NCBI RefSeq assembly: GCF_004310295.1
Contig: NZ_SISB01000045.1
Coordinates: 1 to 58,322 of the forward strand
Direction of reading: 5' to 3'
From: Pseudomonas sp. BGI-2
GTDB taxonomy: Bacteria > Pseudomonadota > Gammaproteobacteria > Pseudomonadales > Pseudomonadaceae
Length of the DNA: 58,322 nt
The position numbers and the translations under genes are program-made. The notes under the pieces are model-generated. The model saw only the letters and a list, made by a program, of their open reading frames with translations, searched no databases and was not told where the DNA came from. Below are positions 26,039 to 33,633 of this stretch, in pieces (within the stretch, counting starts at the first letter, position 1; every line of letters starts with the position of its first letter).

Positions 26039-26116
26039 ATGGCTCAATGGGTCTTTAGCTTCCCGGTTGGGCTGGCCATTAAACAGCTGTATTGCGCGTT
26101 GCAGATTCATGGTTGA
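26039..26116 (+). CDS. Possible 25-residue hydrophobic peptide
   Basis: ATG at 26039 follows AAAGGGTGAAG and opens MAQWVFSFPVGLAIKQLY, stopping at TGA 26114-26116. It begins 14 bases after the diguanylate cyclase stop. Length is too short to judge coding quality; called only because of the binding site. Confidence 0.2.
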   Translation: MAQWVFSFPVGLAIKQLYCALQIHG

Positions 26117-26134
26117 ACCACCTTCAGGCACGTC

Positions 26135-26620
26135 TCAATAAAACCGGTCTTCTTCTTTCATCGTATAAATCCGTCCCAGCGTCCGGGCCGATATCCCCAG
26201 GAATAACATCGCCAGTAACACGCCACCCGACATGATGTAAAACCCCGGACGATTGCCGTTCAGCTCGCGGGCAATGCTGTTCTGTCCCGGTAACCAGCGC
26301 GAGTAAAGCAGGTCAATGCTGCCGCCGGTTTCATAGGCGGTTTTCTGTGCGTAGCGCTCGTCGACGTATTGATCGTCGTGCACTTGGCCGTTGTGATCGG
26401 TGTAGCGGTAATGGATGACTTTGCCGTCGCTGTTCATCAGGATGTTGTCCAGCTGCGTCACCGTGCCAGTGGTCTCGACAGGGCTCAAGCGGATGGCGGC
26501 ATAAGCAATGCCCTCGTGCCGGGCCATACCGGCGAGGATCAGCACGACGCAGCAGGCCACGGTGAGCAGGATCACCCGGTTGAACAGGTGGTCTTTTTCA
26601 GCTTCGCGGGTGTAATACAT
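26135..26620 (-). CDS. DUF3592-like membrane protein
   Basis: The 161-residue protein has two membrane helices (about 15-33 and 130-150) bracketing a soluble beta-rich segment: TTGTVTQLDNILMNSDGKVIHYRY and IDLLYSRWLPGQN, the pattern of DUF3592 domains, which face the periplasm and have no known function. The ATG at 26620 has AAGGA seven bases upstream and is preferred to an ATG nine codons earlier. It faces a decayed TonB-receptor fragment across a short gap. Confidence 0.75.
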   Translation of the reverse strand: MYYTREAEKDHLFNRVILLTVACCVVLILAGMARHEGIAYAAIRLSPVETTGTVTQLDNILMNSDGKVIHYRYTDHNGQVHDDQYVDERYAQKTAYETGGSIDLLYSRWLPGQNSIARELNGNRPGFYIMSGGVLLAMLFLGISARTLGRIYTMKEEDRFY

Positions 26621-26731
26621 TTCACGGTCCTTCGTTGGTGAATTCACCAGAAGGAGTCGGCGAGCGGGGGGACAACTTTAGTCGAGTCGGATCAAATGGC
26701 GATTGTCCTTGGCCCAGTCCTTGGCCGCATC

Positions 26732-27091
26732 CAGCCACCGATGCAACCCAACCGCAACGAAGCGCAGTCGCCGGTATCCGCCTCATTGTGGGCGGATTAT
26801 CACTTCACCCAAGCGGCGCTCAATGGCCTGACGTTCGGTGCGGGCGCACGATACACCGGGCGCAAACCGGGGGATTCATCCAACTCCTTCGACGTGCCGT
26901 TTTATGTGGTCTACGACACCACGATTAGTTATGACATGGGCAAACTCGACCCAAGCCTGCGTGGTTTGCAAACTCGCTTGAATGTGCAAAACGTGTTTGA
27001 TCGCGAGTGCGTCTCGGACTGCAATTATTCGTTCGGTTGCAACTACGGCCAGGAGCGGGTTGCGTCGGTTGAAATGTCTTACGACTGGTAA
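26732..27091 (+). pseudogene. C-terminal remnant of a TonB-dependent siderophore receptor
   Basis: The frame ASLWADYHFTQAALNGLTFG, GARYTGRKPGDSSNSF, YDTTISYDMGKL and LNVQNVFDRECVSDCNY up to a terminal VEMSYDW is the last part of a TonB-dependent outer-membrane barrel: aromatic C-terminal residue, NVFD motif and paired strands. Only about 115 of some 700-800 residues remain, without start or plug domain. It is followed by a genuine terminator, so the end of an old receptor gene was kept while the rest was deleted, probably together with the sequence now abutting the DUF3592 gene. Confidence 0.8.
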
Positions 27092-27111
27092 CGTTCTCAA
27101 CCCATATAAAA

Positions 27112-27146
27112 GCCCTCGGCGCCTGTACAGCACCGAGGGCCTTTGC
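27112..27146 (+). terminator. Terminator of the decayed TonB-receptor gene
   Basis: Stem GCCCTCGG/CCGAGGGC (27112-27119 with 27133-27140) is followed by a short T-rich tail. It lies 20 bases after the receptor stop. Confidence 0.7.
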
Positions 27147-27178
27147 TAACACATAGAGCTCGAGCCTGGTGAAACCTT

Positions 27179-27313
27179 GTGGTGAGGGGACTTGTCCCCG
27201 TTGGGTCGCGAAGCGGCCCCCTGCATTCTTCAGCCTAACCGTGTCGCCAGGTTTTACGACTGCTTCGCAGCCGAACGGGGTGATGCGGCATTCCGACAAG
27301 TCCCCTCGCCACA
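27179..27313. repeat. REP/REPIN-like inverted repeat
   Basis: Left arm TGTGGTGAGGGGACTTGTCC and right arm (minus strand) TGTGGCGAGGGGACTTGTCG face each other about 95 bases apart, the layout of Pseudomonas REPINs. Each arm holds its own palindrome. The interior contains a 29-base segment (27249-27277) identical to one in the repeat at 37148-37278, showing the two share a core although their outer arms differ. Confidence 0.75.
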
Positions 27314-27366
27314 GGATTTGTGTTCACAGTACCTTTTTTAACAGGCTGGCTTTTTGTTAAGGGGAG

Positions 27367-27807
27367 TTAAGCGAGCTTCACGTTCATGGTGATCCGCGCC
27401 GTGAACACCTTCTTGCCTTCGGCGTCATGAATATCCACCGGCACGATCTTGTCGCCTTCCGTTAGCCAATCCACTGCCTCACCATCGGCCACCGCCGTCA
27501 CGTCTGTTTTGGCCTTGGCCAGATACTCAACCGTCATCCCTTTTGGAATCCAGCGCGCACCCGCGGGAATGGACACGTCGGTCATCGTCCCGGCGGCCAG
27601 TTCGGCGGCATTGCACATCGCAATCGCGTGGACCGAGCCCAAGTGGTTGGTGATCTCCCGGCTGAAGGGCACCTGCACCGTGGCATGGCCCGGACGCAAC
27701 GCCGAGATCAGCGGGTTGATGGTGCTGAAGTAGGGCGCCACCTGGCAGGCCATTTTGCTGAACGCTTCCGGGCCGGCGCTGTTAAACATGCTGAGAAACT
27801 GACTCAT
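27367..27807 (-). CDS. DUF4442 hot-dog-fold protein (thioesterase-like)
   Basis: The 146-residue protein has the hot-dog core of DUF4442: VPFSREITNHLGSVHAIAMC with the helix that in PaaI-type thioesterases carries the catalytic residues, PAGARWIPKGMTVEYLAKAK and a closing VFTARITMNVKL strand. Acyl-CoA or acyl-thioester hydrolysis is a family expectation. GCGAGG precedes the ATG. The gene is divergent from a TetR regulator, with a long palindrome between them, which makes it the likely target of that regulator. Confidence 0.82.
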   Translation of the reverse strand: MSQFLSMFNSAGPEAFSKMACQVAPYFSTINPLISALRPGHATVQVPFSREITNHLGSVHAIAMCNAAELAAGTMTDVSIPAGARWIPKGMTVEYLAKAKTDVTAVADGEAVDWLTEGDKIVPVDIHDAEGKKVFTARITMNVKLA

Positions 27808-27845
27808 TTTGAAGCCTCGCTGAGGGATTGTTTTGCAGAATGATG

Positions 27846-27890
27846 TTCCGTAACAGAATAATATTCTGTGACGGAACAGTATTCTGTCGC
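27846..27890. promoter_or_regulatory. Palindromic operator between DUF4442 and TetR genes
   Basis: At 27846-27876 a 31-base dyad centres on 27861: arms TTCCGT-A-ACAGAATA and TATTCTGT-G-ACGGAA, perfect except one position (27852/27870). A further TATTCTGT half-site follows at 27880-27887. Size, symmetry and position are those of a TetR-family operator, with an extra half-site. Confidence 0.8.
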
Positions 27891-27970
27891 GGTGAAATCT
27901 GTCAACCTAGCGCAGCTTTCTCATCGGCAGCCGCTTGCCTTGTCATGGATTTTTTTGGCCTGTGTCCAGC

Positions 27971-28603
27971 ATGGAAACGTCAGATTTACTCGAGCGCAGT
28001 TACCCCGGCAGAAGAGCCGAGCTCAAGCGCGACATCTTCAGAAAGGCCCTGGCCCTGTTCAACGAACAAGGGCTCGAAGCCACGACCATCGAAATGATCC
28101 GCGCCGAATGCGATACCAGCGTGGGCGCGATCTACCATCATTTCGGCAACAAGGAAGGCTTGGTGGCCGCGCTGTTTTTCACCGCACTGGACGATCAGGC
28201 ACTGCTTCGCGACAACTATCTCGCCGAAGCACAGACAACTGAAGAGGGCGTGCACGCGCTGGTCCACAGCTACGTCGATTGGGTGGACAACCAACCCGAG
28301 TGGGCACGTTTCCAGTACCACGCGCGGTTCGCCGTCACCAAAGGCCCATTCAAGGACGAACTTGCCGCCCGTAACAAAACCCGTAATCAAAAGCTCGGAC
28401 AATGGCTGGCAGAACCCGGCCGGCGCGACGAGCTGCGAGCATTTCCTGCCGAACTGCTGCCGTCGCTGATCATTGGTCAGGCCGACAGTTACTGCCGGGC
28501 ATGGTTGTCGGGGAGGGTGGCTGGCAGCCCGAAGGACTACAGGGAATTGCTGGCGCAAGCGGCATGGCGATCAATCTGTGGCGATGAAGCCGTTCCTGGC
28601 TGA
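27971..28603 (+). CDS. TetR-family repressor
   Basis: The 210-residue protein has an N-terminal TetR helix-turn-helix (ATTIEMIRAECDTSVGAIYHHFGNKEGLVAALF) at about 35-65 and an all-helical ligand-binding domain with a WARFQYHARFAV segment in its middle. It is divergent from the DUF4442 gene, with the palindrome at 27846-27876 between, so it probably represses that gene and itself. The ATG at 27971 is chosen over an ATG 12 codons upstream for proper domain start; neither has a strong binding site. The effector is unknown, but acyl-CoA-like molecules would fit the target. Confidence 0.88.
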   Translation: METSDLLERSYPGRRAELKRDIFRKALALFNEQGLEATTIEMIRAECDTSVGAIYHHFGNKEGLVAALFFTALDDQALLRDNYLAEAQTTEEGVHALVHSYVDWVDNQPEWARFQYHARFAVTKGPFKDELAARNKTRNQKLGQWLAEPGRRDELRAFPAELLPSLIIGQADSYCRAWLSGRVAGSPKDYRELLAQAAWRSICGDEAVPG

Positions 28604-28652
28604 TAAACATCGGTTCAACAAGGCCGCTCTTCGCTGAACGGCCATTATTCCG

Positions 28653-29240
28653 GTGATGTATAGCTGTTCTGCCTGGTCCAACTTCCTGTTCATCAGTGGC
28701 AGTGAATTTGAAACGCCCATTCCGATGATTACCTCCGAAGGTGCCAAGCCGTTCCCGGCGACGGGCTACCGCACCCTGGATGCGCGCTCGGCGTTTTTCT
28801 ACGGCGTCACCGGCATCACGCCGGCAATGGCGATGCGTTTGCCAGGCATCGGCTCGCAATATTTGTTCGCCATGCTGGACTCGAAGAAGGAGTATTTCGA
28901 CGGGGCCAAGACCTACAAGGTGACGCTGCCAAAAGGTATTCCTGAAGCCAACTTCTGGTCGTTCACCGTGTACGACAACCAGACCCGATCGATGCTGGAT
29001 ACCCCGCAACGTTACCCGCGCGCCGGCAGTCAGAGCTACCCGTCACCAGCCGCCGAGGCCGATACGGATGGCTCGACCACCGTCTACTTCGGCCCTCAAC
29101 AGCCGGAAGGCGTGAAGCGTGGCAACTGGATTCAGACGCTGCCGGGCAGAGGCTGGTTCATGCTTTTGCGGTTATACGGGCCGCTTGAACCGTTCTTTAC
29201 CAAGGCCTGGCGTCCGGGTGAAGTGGAAGAGGTTCGGTAA
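28653..29240 (+). pseudogene. Truncated DUF1254/DUF1214 protein
   Basis: The frame reads into the C-terminal DUF1214 part: KPFPATGYRTLDARSAFFYG, GITPAMAMRLPGIGSQYLFA, FWSFTVYDNQTRSMLDT, then GNWIQTLPGRGWFMLLRLYG and a closing FFTKAWRPGE. Full proteins have an N-terminal DUF1254 domain and are about 450 residues; here only about 195 codons remain and the first dozen (MYSCSAWSNFLF) do not match, so the 5' part has been lost near 28690. It starts 50 bases after the TetR gene without a good binding site and is probably not functional. Confidence 0.75.
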
Positions 29241-29340
29241 GTCAGTCGAGGGAAAAGCTGCCACAGCAGTTATCATAGGCGCGCCCGATGCCAACATTTC
29301 ACGTCACGGGTGCGCCTTGATCCTTGGAGTCCGTCACGCA

Positions 29341-30051
29341 ATGCCCCAGCTCAGCCACTTTCAAACCCCGTGCCCGGAGCACATCAACAGCCAGATCCTG
29401 CAGATGGTCGTCGACAACCTGACCGACATCAGCATGGTCGGCATCGCGCCGAGCAACCCGCTGTACAACGTGTATCAGTACGCGGTCGGCTACGAAGTGC
29501 ATCTGTACCTGGAGGCCCTCGGCGGGACCAAGGGCATTGCGGTCGAGTTGATCGTCGCCACCGACGATGAAGACCCTGAAAAGGTCATCGGCTTTCTGCT
29601 GTACCTGCCGGTCAAGGATGATCCCGAAGCGTGTGGCGTGGCCTACATGGCCGTCGACGCGGGTCATCGTCGTCGAGGTGTCGCACGGGCCATGTTGCAA
29701 GACATGATCAGCCGCTACCCGCACGCCGAACTGACCTGCACCGTTGCCAAGGTGCCGTGGTTCGAGTCGATGGATTTTCAGGTGCTGGGCGTGCGCGGCA
29801 CGCAGGTGCTGATGAACACCCGCGACCACAGCAGTGAAGGCCTGATGGGACTGTTGGATGTCACATTTATCTACAGTTCTTTAGAGGTCCGGCAGATACA
29901 TACCTACTTGCTGCAAAAACACGGAAAGCGCGCAATGGTCGATGCTGAAAAGCAGCGCGACCGGCATCTGGACCAAATGACCCACAACGCCAAGGTGTTT
30001 GTGCTGAATCGTTTGGGCCAGAACGCGGCGAACGAGCCTCGTCTGGACTAG
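29341..30051 (+). CDS. GNAT-family N-acetyltransferase with C-terminal extension
   Basis: The 236-residue protein has a GNAT core: GVAYMAVDAGHRRRGVARAML supplies beta-4 and the pyrophosphate-binding loop of acetyl-CoA, and KVIGFLLYLPVKDD precedes it. Residues about 165-236 form a helical charged tail outside the fold, function unknown. Start ATG at 29341 has GGAG upstream at somewhat long spacing; the frame is open further upstream without a better start. Stands alone; substrate not inferable. Confidence 0.82.
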   Translation: MPQLSHFQTPCPEHINSQILQMVVDNLTDISMVGIAPSNPLYNVYQYAVGYEVHLYLEALGGTKGIAVELIVATDDEDPEKVIGFLLYLPVKDDPEACGVAYMAVDAGHRRRGVARAMLQDMISRYPHAELTCTVAKVPWFESMDFQVLGVRGTQVLMNTRDHSSEGLMGLLDVTFIYSSLEVRQIHTYLLQKHGKRAMVDAEKQRDRHLDQMTHNAKVFVLNRLGQNAANEPRLD

Positions 30052-30369
30052 ACTCATAAGTCCTTTCGGAAGCGCGCGGTCATCGAGCCGTGATATTCTG
30101 CGCGCCAACTTGGTTTGACCTATTCAGTTTGCCCGTCCTTGAGACGTGCCGACAGGATCAATGTCGCTCAAGTAGCTGAAGCCAATAATGATAAAAAGTC
30201 AGTTCAGTAGGGACATATAAACTGAGGTCGATGCAGACAGTCGGCCTTGTGTGCCCACCCTCCAATCCTTATGTACGAGCACCCATGACGTCCTGCCTGA
30301 ATGTCGTGAACCCGGGGCTCCGTGAATGAGGATGGAAGGGCGGATGGCGTTTTATCATAGGTGCTACAC
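30052..30369. other. Long upstream region of mqo
   Basis: About 320 bases with no credible gene. It must hold the mqo promoter and a long leader. I see no strong palindrome or repeat; the ATG of mqo is preceded only by a weak AGGTG. Confidence 0.4.
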
Positions 30370-32022
30370 ATGTTTAAAAAAATGAACACGGCCCTGCTGG
30401 GGCTTGCTTTGTCGATGGGGATCACGTCCGCTCACGCGGAAGAGGCAAAGAAAGTTGATGTACTGCTGATCGGCGGCGGCATCATGAGCGCGACTCTGGG
30501 TGTCTGGCTCAACGAGCTGGAACCTGGCACTTCGATGGAAATGATCGAGCGCCTCGACGGCGTCGCCCTGGAAAGCTCCAACGGCTGGAACAACGCCGGT
30601 ACCGGTCACTCCGCCCTGGCCGAGTTGAACTACACCCCGGAAGACGACAAGGGCAACGTACAGATCCCGAAAGCCGTTGAAATCAACGAAGCCTTTCAGA
30701 TCTCCCGTCAATTCTGGGCCTGGCAGGTTCAGCAAGGCGTGCTGAAAAACCCGCGGTCGTTCATCAACTCCACACCGCACATGAGCTTTGTGTGGGGCGA
30801 TGACAACATCAAGTTCCTGAAGAAGCGCTACGAAGCCCTGCAAGCGAGCCCGTTGTTCGCCGGCATGCAGTACTCCGAAGACCCGGCTGTGATCAAGAAG
30901 TGGGTTCCGCTGATGATGGAAGGGCGCGACCCGAACCAGAAAATCGCGGCCACCTGGAGCCCGATCGGCACCGACGTCAACTTCGGCGAGATCACCCGCC
31001 AGTTCGTTGCGCACCTGCAAACCACGCCGAAGTTCGACTTGAAACTGTCTAGCGAAGTGCAAGACATCATCAAGAACGAAGACGGCACCTGGCGCGTCAG
31101 CTACAAAAACCTGAAAGACGGCAGCAAATCCGAAACCGACGCCAAGTTCGTGTTCATCGGCGCGGGCGGCGGTGCACTGCACCTGCTGCAGAAGTCCGGC
31201 ATTCCTGAAGCCCAGGAATACGCAGGCTTCCCGGTGGGCGGCTCGTTCCTCGTAACCGAGAACCCGACCATCGCCGAGCAACACCTGGCCAAGGCCTACG
31301 GCAAAGCCTCCGTTGGCGCACCGCCAATGTCGGTTCCGCACCTGGACACCCGTGTCCTGGACGGCAAGCGCGTCATCCTGTTTGGCCCATTCGCGACCTT
31401 CAGTACCAAGTTCCTCAAAGAAGGCTCGTACCTGGACCTGCTGACCACCACCACCACGCACAACGTGTGGCCAATGACCAAAGTCGGCATCAAGGAATAC
31501 CCGCTGGTCGAGTACCTTGCCGGCCAACTGATGCTGTCTGACGAAGACCGCCTCAACGCCCTGAAAGAATACTTCCCGAACGCCAAAGCCGAAGACTGGC
31601 GCCTGTGGCAAGCCGGCCAACGCGTGCAAATCATCAAGCGTGATGAAGCGGCTGGCGGTGTGCTGAAGTTGGGTACCGAGATCGTGGCTTCCGCTGACGG
31701 CACGATTGCCGGTCTGTTGGGCGCTTCGCCGGGCGCATCGACTGCTGCACCGATCATGCTGACCGTGCTGCAGAAAGTGTTCAAGGACAAGGTTGCGAGT
31801 CCTGCCTGGCAGGAGAAGCTGCATCAGATCGTGCCGAGCTATGGCACTCAGCTGAATGGCAGTCCTGAGAAGGTTGCGCAGGAGTGGGCTTACACCGCGA
31901 AGGTATTGCAGCTGACTCCGCCGCCGGCGATTGGTCAGGTGGTGGCTCCGGCTGCTGCTCCGGCTGCTGCTGATAAGGCGAAGGCGCTGAAGGCTAATGC
32001 TGCTAGTGATATGGCTTTGTAA
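30370..32022 (+). CDS. mqo: Malate:quinone oxidoreductase
   Basis: The 550-residue protein has a Sec-type signal (MFKKMNTALLGLALSMGITSAHA) and an Mqo core: VDVLLIGGGIMSATLGVWL for FAD binding, GWNNAGTGHSALAELNYTP, FINSTPHMSFVWG, and TTHNVWPMTKVG. It oxidises malate to oxaloacetate and passes electrons to the quinone pool, replacing NAD-dependent malate dehydrogenase in Pseudomonas. The signal peptide is characteristic of one Pseudomonas Mqo paralogue group. The C-terminal 30 residues are an Ala/Pro-rich tail. The ATG at 30370 is chosen over GTG 30361. Its terminator at 32039-32076 is duplicated downstream, with two accessory genes in between. Confidence 0.93.
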   Translation: MFKKMNTALLGLALSMGITSAHAEEAKKVDVLLIGGGIMSATLGVWLNELEPGTSMEMIERLDGVALESSNGWNNAGTGHSALAELNYTPEDDKGNVQIPKAVEINEAFQISRQFWAWQVQQGVLKNPRSFINSTPHMSFVWGDDNIKFLKKRYEALQASPLFAGMQYSEDPAVIKKWVPLMMEGRDPNQKIAATWSPIGTDVNFGEITRQFVAHLQTTPKFDLKLSSEVQDIIKNEDGTWRVSYKNLKDGSKSETDAKFVFIGAGGGALHLLQKSGIPEAQEYAGFPVGGSFLVTENPTIAEQHLAKAYGKASVGAPPMSVPHLDTRVLDGKRVILFGPFATFSTKFLKEGSYLDLLTTTTTHNVWPMTKVGIKEYPLVEYLAGQLMLSDEDRLNALKEYFPNAKAEDWRLWQAGQRVQIIKRDEAAGGVLKLGTEIVASADGTIAGLLGASPGASTAAPIMLTVLQKVFKDKVASPAWQEKLHQIVPSYGTQLNGSPEKVAQEWAYTAKVLQLTPPPAIGQVVAPAAAPAAADKAKALKANAASDMAL

Positions 32023-32038
32023 GTAGAAGCTGAATCAG

Positions 32039-32076
32039 AAAGCCCACTGGATCGGTGACGGTCAGTGGGCTTTTTT
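32039..32076 (+). terminator. mqo terminator (copy A)
   Basis: Stem GCCCACTG/CAGTGGGC (32042-32049 with 32063-32070) followed by TTTTTT. A near-identical copy lies at 33552-33590. Confidence 0.9.
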
Positions 32077-32236
32077 GTGCCTGGGATTCTAGTCTTGCAG
32101 ATTACGAAATGCTGAAAGTAGACAAGTTTTTTGTGGTGAAGAGGCTTGCTCTTACACAGCTTGAAAAAATTATGCTGATGGGGCTAGATCGCCTTCAAAC
32201 GTTAAATCACCAATGTCTCCTCGCCAGGATCTATTT

Positions 32237-33052
32237 ATGCCACTGAGTTTTCATAAGATGCACGCAAATGGCGATGACTTCGTTGTTGTGGACTCGCGAA
32301 ACTCGACCAATCCAGTGACAAGCTCCATGGCCCGGCGAATGGGTGATCGCAACCGCGGCGTCGGATTCAATCAACTCGCAGTGGTGCTCGATTGCGATGA
32401 TGCAGATGCGCGCTTGATGTTTTGGAATGCAGATGGCTCCACGCTGGATGTTTGCGGCAGCGCAACGCGGGGAGCCGCGGATATGCTGATGCGCGAAGCA
32501 AATTCCAATTCGATAGCGCTACAAACTAACCGTGGTCTGCTCACCTGTCAACGAACCTCAACCGGCGCCATTTCAGTCAACATGGGGGACCCGCTTTTCG
32601 GCTGGTCGGACGTTCCCCTGGCTCAGGAACTGGATACTGTTGTGTTGCCACTTTCGGGTGATCCAGCTGCATGCAGCATGGGAAATCCGCACTGCACCTA
32701 TTTTGTGGATGATCTAAGGGCGATTGATTTAGCGACTATCGGGCCGGCAATTGAAACCAACCCTCTGTTTCCCCTCAGGACGAACGTACATTTCGTCCAG
32801 ATCATTGACCGAAAACACATCCGGTTGCGCATTTGGGAGCGCTGGGGCGGTATTCCGCTCGGTTCAGGTTCCTGCTCTTGTGGCGCCGTTGTTAATGGAA
32901 TTCGTCGTGGCTTGTTAGACAACTCCGTTGAGGTTGAATGTGATGGCGGAACAGTCACCGTTCAATGGGATGGCGTGGGACCGGTTTTTCTCGTTGGGCC
33001 GGTAGAGAGAACCTTTTCGGGAACACTCACGGGCAGCTGGTCAAACGGGTAA
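32237..33052 (+). CDS. Diverged DapF-like (diaminopimelate epimerase superfamily) protein
   Basis: The 271-residue protein opens with FHKMHANGDDFVVVD, the DapF start, and keeps NADGSTLDVCGSATRG, where DapF has the first catalytic Cys in NxDGSxxxxCGNGxR; the Cys stays but GN is replaced by GS. At the second site DapF has ETxACGTGACA; here the aligned stretch is IPLGSGSCSCGAVV, so the second catalytic Cys appears replaced by Ser, with another Cys three and five residues on. Two-base epimerisation of DAP is therefore doubtful; a related racemase (as with histidine racemase CntK) or another isomerase is possible. CAGGA precedes the ATG at 32237. Linked to the next gene. Confidence 0.75.
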   Translation: MPLSFHKMHANGDDFVVVDSRNSTNPVTSSMARRMGDRNRGVGFNQLAVVLDCDDADARLMFWNADGSTLDVCGSATRGAADMLMREANSNSIALQTNRGLLTCQRTSTGAISVNMGDPLFGWSDVPLAQELDTVVLPLSGDPAACSMGNPHCTYFVDDLRAIDLATIGPAIETNPLFPLRTNVHFVQIIDRKHIRLRIWERWGGIPLGSGSCSCGAVVNGIRRGLLDNSVEVECDGGTVTVQWDGVGPVFLVGPVERTFSGTLTGSWSNG

Positions 33053-33108
33053 AGGTTAGGACCATCGAAAGATGAAATGGAACATATCGACTAAAGGACG
33101 CGACATTT

Positions 33109-33474
33109 ATGGAAACTCCTTTTTCTCAAATCAGCGAGCGTTTGAACAATCGCAGATTTACGGTAGCGGGCAACGCCCATGGGCTATCCGGAGCAGGCAC
33201 GGTATTTCATTACTATGTTGAGGAAGATGCCATTTCGGGCACTTACCAAGGTGGTCGGATCCGCACGGGTAATCAAGTCGGACGCGTGACCGGTCGCGAT
33301 ACCATTGAGCTTCTTTATCATTGCTTGACTACGGAGGGTGAGATTCTTGCCGGCTGGTCTCGTGGCACGGTCGGCGTTGATCAGGCAGGGCGTACAACTC
33401 TGTCATTCGTATGGGGTTGGTTGTCGGGCGCGACTGGAGGAGGGGAGTCGAGTTACGTTGAGCTTGTCGCGTAG
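33109..33474 (+). CDS. Small beta-rich protein, similar to proteins labelled N-acetylglutamate synthase
   Basis: The 121-residue product (METPFSQISERLNNRRFTV at its start) has a run of short strands: GTVFHYYVEEDAISGTYQGG, then RTGNQVGRVTGRDTIELLYH and a TTLSFVWGWLSG near the end, the repetitive pattern of small beta-barrel proteins that databases call N-acetylglutamate synthase, though no GNAT motif is present and that label is probably wrong. It follows the DapF-like gene by 56 bases, with its own AAAGGA. The first 40 codons are about 90% identical to a truncated copy at 57698-57817. Confidence 0.7.
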   Translation: METPFSQISERLNNRRFTVAGNAHGLSGAGTVFHYYVEEDAISGTYQGGRIRTGNQVGRVTGRDTIELLYHCLTTEGEILAGWSRGTVGVDQAGRTTLSFVWGWLSGATGGGESSYVELVA

Positions 33475-33551
33475 TGGTCACGGATTTTTTGATCATTGCG
33501 CGTCCATCTGCGCGGCTCGGGAGGGCGTTGTTTCAACGCGTCACGCAGTAA

Positions 33552-33590
33552 AAAGCCCACTGAACCGGTAACGGTCAGTGGGCTTTTTTG
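33552..33590 (+). terminator. Terminator (copy B of the mqo terminator)
   Basis: Stem GCCCACTG/CAGTGGGC with TTTTTT tail, 33555-33588, differing from copy A at a few loop and flank positions. It ends the DapF-like module. Confidence 0.9.
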
Positions 33591-33633
33591 TGTCTGGCAT
33601 TCGGTTACTTTGAGTTCGCGGGCAAACAAACCA

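Larger units (their letters stand above)
32039..33602. repeat. Direct repeats bounding a two-gene insertion
   Basis: Segments 32039-32089 and 33552-33602 (51 bases each, including the terminator) differ at only five positions. Between them lie the DapF-like gene and the small 121-residue-protein gene, whose base use is less GC-biased than mqo. The simplest reading is that a module entered at, or was captured with, a copy of this terminator. Confidence 0.7.

Noticed and set aside
30364..31824. Long minus-strand frame (486 codons) opposite mqo
   Set aside because: It is an antisense shadow of a GC3-rich gene; low-complexity His/Gln/Arg/Val composition and no ribosome binding site. Similar shadows oppose both GMC genes, the nitrilase and the ABC exporter.
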